From: an uncultured archaeon
GTDB lineage: Archaea > Thermoproteota > Nitrososphaeria > Nitrososphaerales > CALBXV01
Assembly (NCBI GenBank): GCA_937890045.1
Contig: CALBXV010000437.1
Span: 1-7,634 of the forward strand
DNA: 7,634 nt
Direction: 5' to 3'
A program made the translations under genes and the position numbers. The first letter of the stretch is position 1, and every line of letters begins with the position of its first letter. The notes beneath the pieces are model-generated. The model searched no databases. It was not told the DNA's origin and was given only the letters and a program-made list of their open reading frames with translations. Below are positions 4,737 through 7,634 of the stretch, in pieces.

Positions 4737-6248
4737 TTGACCGAATTTAATAATATGATCTTATTACAAAGTGTTTTCTTACCAATAATTCTAGCCCCTA
4801 TTGTTTATCTTCTAGGAAAAAAAATCGGTAAAAATGTAGGCTGGATTACATTTCTAATTTTACTTTACTCGACAATTCTGATGTTATATGCTAGTTCTTT
4901 ATCTGATGTTTATTTAGAATTATATGACTGGCATCCTATCGGAAATTTTGGTTTACAAGGTGATGGATTAAGTTTACCCTTTGCATTAATGATCGCAATT
5001 CTTAGTGTTTGCTTATCTGTTTATTCAATAAGTTATATGAATCATAGAATTCGTGAAACTACATCTGATACTAAGATTATAAATAAAAAATTTGGTTTGT
5101 ATTTCTCTCTATACCTGATTTATTTCTCAGGCATGCTTGGTACTGTACTTGCAACTAACTTAATCCAATTTTATGTATTCTTTGAATTGATGCTTATACC
5201 ATCATACTTTCTTATAGCTGCGTTTGGTTACGGTGATAAGGCTAGAATATCTCTAATGTACTTCATTTGGACTCATATAGGTGCCTTACTATTATTGTCT
5301 GGAATATTAGCTGTTGGAATGCTTGGTGGAAGTTTTGATATAAGCTCTATAAATGAATTAAATATAGCGTTTAATATTAGAATATGGTTAGCCGCTGCGA
5401 TAATTATTGGATTATTTGTTAAATTAGCTGCTTTTGGTGTTCATATATGGCTCCCACATGCTCATGCAGAAGCTCCTACTCCTATAAGTGCACTTTTATC
5501 TCCTGTTATGATAGGAATTGGTGGTTATGCTATTTTAAGAATTATATTATTTATTTTACCATCAGTCTATCTATCCACTACTCTCTTTGTGAGTATCTGG
5601 GGGCTAATAACAATGGTATATGGGGGTCTAATGGCATTATCTCAAGATGATATTAAACGTTTGTTAGCATATTCTAGTATTTCCCAAATGGGTTATATCA
5701 TATTCGGTATTGGCTCTGCTTATTATCTAGGAATTACCGGGTCTGTTTTTCAATATGTAAGTCATGGTACTGCTAAAGGGATTCTCTTCATGGTGGCTGG
5801 TACTATAATAATGAAATCTAATGGTGTAAGAAGTATACGTCAAATGGGTGGATTATCTAAAAAATTGCCTATAACCACTATTGCGGCCTTGATAGGATTT
5901 ATGACTTTATTTGGTGTACCTCCATTAAACGGTTTCCAATCTGAATGGATCTTGTTTTATGGAGCGTTTGTTGGTAGTATATCTCTAAATTCTGATGCGC
6001 GATTAATACTTACTGGAGTAGCGTTACTTTCATCAACTTTAACTGCTGGTTATGCTTTGTTAACAATGAAACGAGTCTTCTTTGGTAAACTTCCTGATAG
6101 TCTTAGTAATATTAAAGAAAATGACTTATGTCTATTAATTCCAATAATATTCCTTGTTATATTAACAATATTTCTAGGTATATATCCAAATATTATTCTA
6201 GATAGATTGATTCCTACTATCTCTGAAATATTCTTAATAGGTGTTTAA
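4737..6248 (+). CDS. nuoM: Complex I subunit M, antiporter-like proton channel (ND4-like)
   Basis: A 503-residue membrane protein, close to E. coli NuoM (509), with about 14 hydrophobic segments. Key residues seen: Glu150 in TM5 (FYVFFELMLIPSYFLIA; E. coli Glu144), Lys229 in TM7 (GLFVKLAAFGVHIWLP; E. coli Lys234), Lys347 in TM11 (SHGTAKGILFMVAG) and Glu403 in TM12 (GVPPLNGFQSEWILF; E. coli Glu407). The DIKRLLAYSSISQMGY stretch (305-320) is a hallmark of the family. The TM7-TM8 region reads HIWLPHAHAEAPTPISALL, with His241 where bacterial NuoM has Asp, and TM8 (VMIGIGGYAILR) has Gly260 in place of the functional lysine (E. coli Lys265). This region looks more like Fpo, Mrp and group 4 hydrogenase subunits. 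The start is TTG 4737 by ribosome binding site spacing; ATG 4755 would remove 6 residues. Confidence 0.95.
   Translation: MTEFNNMILLQSVFLPIILAPIVYLLGKKIGKNVGWITFLILLYSTILMLYASSLSDVYLELYDWHPIGNFGLQGDGLSLPFALMIAILSVCLSVYSISYMNHRIRETTSDTKIINKKFGLYFSLYLIYFSGMLGTVLATNLIQFYVFFELMLIPSYFLIAAFGYGDKARISLMYFIWTHIGALLLLSGILAVGMLGGSFDISSINELNIAFNIRIWLAAAIIIGLFVKLAAFGVHIWLPHAHAEAPTPISALLSPVMIGIGGYAILRIILFILPSVYLSTTLFVSIWGLITMVYGGLMALSQDDIKRLLAYSSISQMGYIIFGIGSAYYLGITGSVFQYVSHGTAKGILFMVAGTIIMKSNGVRSIRQMGGLSKKLPITTIAALIGFMTLFGVPPLNGFQSEWILFYGAFVGSISLNSDARLILTGVALLSSTLTAGYALLTMKRVFFGKLPDSLSNIKENDLCLLIPIIFLVILTIFLGIYPNIILDRLIPTISEIFLIGV
6239..6243 (+). promoter_or_regulatory. Probable ribosome binding site of nuoL
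   Basis: AGGTG within the last codons of nuoM ends 8 bases before ATG 6252. It is short but well placed. Confidence 0.45.
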
Positions 6249-6251
6249 ACT

Positions 6252-7634
6252 ATGTCTGATCCTTTTTCTCCTATTATTCCATGGTTAGTATGGATAATTC
6301 CTTTAATTGGAGCTATGCTAATACCTCTTATTGCAAAAATTGGTAATAATGTAAGGAATATTAGCGCTATTTTATTCTCTTTTATTTCTGCGTTATTAGC
6401 TGGATTGATGTTAGTTGGTGTATTTAGTGGTGAAACTGTTCATAGTCAAGTTATGTGGATTTCAACATTAAACATCACTGCTGGTGTATTAGCTGATCCA
6501 CTCCGTATTATAGTTTCTAATGTAGTGGCGTGGATTAGTCTACTCATCATGATCTATAGTATAGGATATATGAAGGGTGATCGAAATCTAACTCGTTATT
6601 GGTTCTTTATGATCTTCTTTATTGCTAATATGCAAATTATAATATTATCTGATAATTTTCTTCAATTATTCTTTGGCTGGGAAGGAGTTGGATTAGCTAG
6701 TTATGCTTTAATTGGCTTCTGGAATTCAGATGAGAAAAAAGATTTTGTTGGTAGTCTAAATCATAAGATTAGAGGATTGAAACAATATTATTCACCTACT
6801 CATGCAGGAACAAAAGCTTTTGTTACAACAAAAATTGGTGACGTTAGCTTTTTGATTGGTATTCTATTATTATTTTACTATGCTGGAACATTTGATTTTG
6901 TTTCATTAAGCTCCAATACAAATTGGGCTACTATTTTAATTGATAAAGGTATGTTTATTCCAATTGCAATATTAATATTTGGTGGAGCTATAGGTAAATC
7001 TGCTCAATTCCCTTTACAAGAATGGCTTCCAGATGCTATGGCTGGTCCAACATCAGTTTCTGCATTAATTCATGCGGCTACTATGGTTAAGGCAGGTGTT
7101 TTTCTTGTAGCTGTTATCGGTCCAATATTTTATAATGCTGCTATGGTTATTGAAGCAATTCGACCATTCTTTACTATTATCGCTTTTATTGGAGTTTTCA
7201 CAGCTTTTCTAGCAGCCAGTCAAGCTGTTGTAGCAAAAGAAATTAAAAAAGTTCTTGCTTATTCTACAGTTTCACAAATTGGATATATGATGTTAGCTCT
7301 TGGCGTTGCTGGTTTATCACTTGATTTTGTTGCTGGTTATACTGCAGGTTTGTTCCATCTTATTAATCACGCTATTTTTAAAGCTGCATTGTTTATGGGT
7401 GCTGGTGCTCTTATTCATTCAGTTGGATCAAAATATATGAGTGATATGGGAAATCTCAAAAATAAAATGAAAATTACATTTTATATGATGTTAATAGCTA
7501 CATTATCTCTTTCTGGAATTCCGCCATTAAGTGGATTCTGGAGTAAAGATGCTATTATTGCTTCTACATTAATGATTGAAAATGCTCTTGTATCAAATTC
7601 ACTTTTCATAATTGCACTTATCACTGCACTTCTT
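6252..7634 (+). CDS. nuoL: Complex I subunit L, distal antiporter-like proton channel (ND5-like), 3' end cut off
   Basis: The first 461 codons, open to the window edge; full NuoL proteins run above 600 residues, so the last helices and the long lateral helix HL are outside. The frame starts at ATG 6252, 3 bases after the nuoM stop. Key residues: Glu144 in TM5 (FFGWEGVGLASYALIGFW), Asp197 (KAFVTTKIGDV; E. coli Asp178), Lys249 in TM7 (GGAIGKSAQFPLQEWLPDAM; E. coli Lys229), His274 (SALIHAATMVKAGVF; E. coli His254), Lys377 (HAIFKAALFMGAG; E. coli Lys342) and Lys432 in TM12 (GFWSKDAII; E. coli Lys399). Residue spacing shows a net insertion of about 19-20 between TM5 and TM6. Lys280 in TM8 is Thr in E. 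coli NuoL. WLPDAMAGPTSVSALIHAAT separates NuoL from NuoM and NuoN. MrpA is an alternative homologue, excluded by the operon. Confidence 0.96.
   Translation, partial: MSDPFSPIIPWLVWIIPLIGAMLIPLIAKIGNNVRNISAILFSFISALLAGLMLVGVFSGETVHSQVMWISTLNITAGVLADPLRIIVSNVVAWISLLIMIYSIGYMKGDRNLTRYWFFMIFFIANMQIIILSDNFLQLFFGWEGVGLASYALIGFWNSDEKKDFVGSLNHKIRGLKQYYSPTHAGTKAFVTTKIGDVSFLIGILLLFYYAGTFDFVSLSSNTNWATILIDKGMFIPIAILIFGGAIGKSAQFPLQEWLPDAMAGPTSVSALIHAATMVKAGVFLVAVIGPIFYNAAMVIEAIRPFFTIIAFIGVFTAFLAASQAVVAKEIKKVLAYSTVSQIGYMMLALGVAGLSLDFVAGYTAGLFHLINHAIFKAALFMGAGALIHSVGSKYMSDMGNLKNKMKITFYMMLIATLSLSGIPPLSGFWSKDAIIASTLMIENALVSNSLFIIALITALL

Larger units (their letters stand above)
1..7634 (+). other. nuo (complex I) operon, A-B-C-D-H-I-J-K-M-L, both ends cut by the window
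   Basis: Ten consecutive same-strand genes encode subunits of one membrane complex. Junctions are: A/B overlap 7, B/C gap 4, C/D overlap 4, D/H gap 3, H/I gap 10, I/J overlap 8, J/K overlap 4, K/M gap 7, M/L gap 3. This packing implies one transcript and translational coupling. The promoter must lie upstream of base 1, and the terminator (and probably nuoN) lies beyond 7634. NuoE, NuoF and NuoG are not in the visible part. In bacterial operons with the full set, nuoE/F/G usually sit between nuoD and nuoH, and here D is followed directly by H after 3 bases. M before L is the reverse of the usual bacterial order. Confidence 0.95.

Noticed and set aside
5447..5650. 67-codon open frame on the + strand in a second frame
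   Set aside because: It lies wholly inside nuoM over its conserved TM7-TM9 region; it is a shadow of that gene, rich in Ser, Tyr and Cys.

Overview
The window is a dense, single-strand stretch of an archaeal respiratory complex I (nuo) operon. It reads nuoA (last 29 codons only), nuoB, nuoC, nuoD, nuoH, nuoI, nuoJ, nuoK, nuoM and nuoL (first 461 codons, cut by the window end). All genes are on the + strand. Neighbours overlap by 4 to 8 bases or are separated by 3 to 10 bases, so there is essentially no non-coding DNA and no room for an internal promoter or terminator. No RNA gene, mobile element, CRISPR array or repeat array is visible.

Likely organism: an AT-rich archaeon, most probably a member of the Nitrososphaerota (Thaumarchaeota). 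The reasons are the compact A-B-C-D-H-I-J-K-M-L order with no nuoE/F/G interleaved, NuoD and NuoC as separate genes, archaeal-type motifs in NuoD, NuoH and NuoM, AT-rich codon third positions (AGA for Arg, TTA for Leu), and ribosome-binding sites that match the archaeal GGTGATC / GGAGGTGAT pattern. The phylum is inferred from gene order and motifs recalled from memory; a Thermoplasmata-like source is not strictly excluded.

How the genes work together: NuoB, NuoC, NuoD and NuoI form the peripheral Q-module, which carries electrons through the two 4Fe-4S clusters of NuoI and cluster N2 of NuoB to a quinone bound between NuoB, NuoD and NuoH. NuoA, H, J and K form the membrane part joined to it, and NuoM and NuoL are antiporter-like proton channels further out. 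NuoN would be expected just downstream. The NADH-oxidising module (NuoE, F, G) is absent from the visible part, as in other archaeal 11-subunit complexes, so the electron donor cannot be told from this window.

Region by region: 1-91 end of nuoA; 85-2256 the nuoB, nuoC and nuoD Q-module genes; 2260-3411 nuoH; 3422-3925 nuoI; 3918-4729 nuoJ and nuoK; 4737-6248 nuoM; 6252-7634 start of nuoL. I see no unrelated novel system. The points worth a second look are departures from the bacterial complex I template: a replaced quinone-site tyrosine and a changed loop in NuoD, loss of the TM8 lysine in NuoM while NuoL has a lysine there, an N-terminal extension of NuoH with an extra membrane helix, an insertion in NuoL, matching N-terminal tails on NuoB and NuoC, and a recurring GG(G/T)TAGAT element before three start codons.
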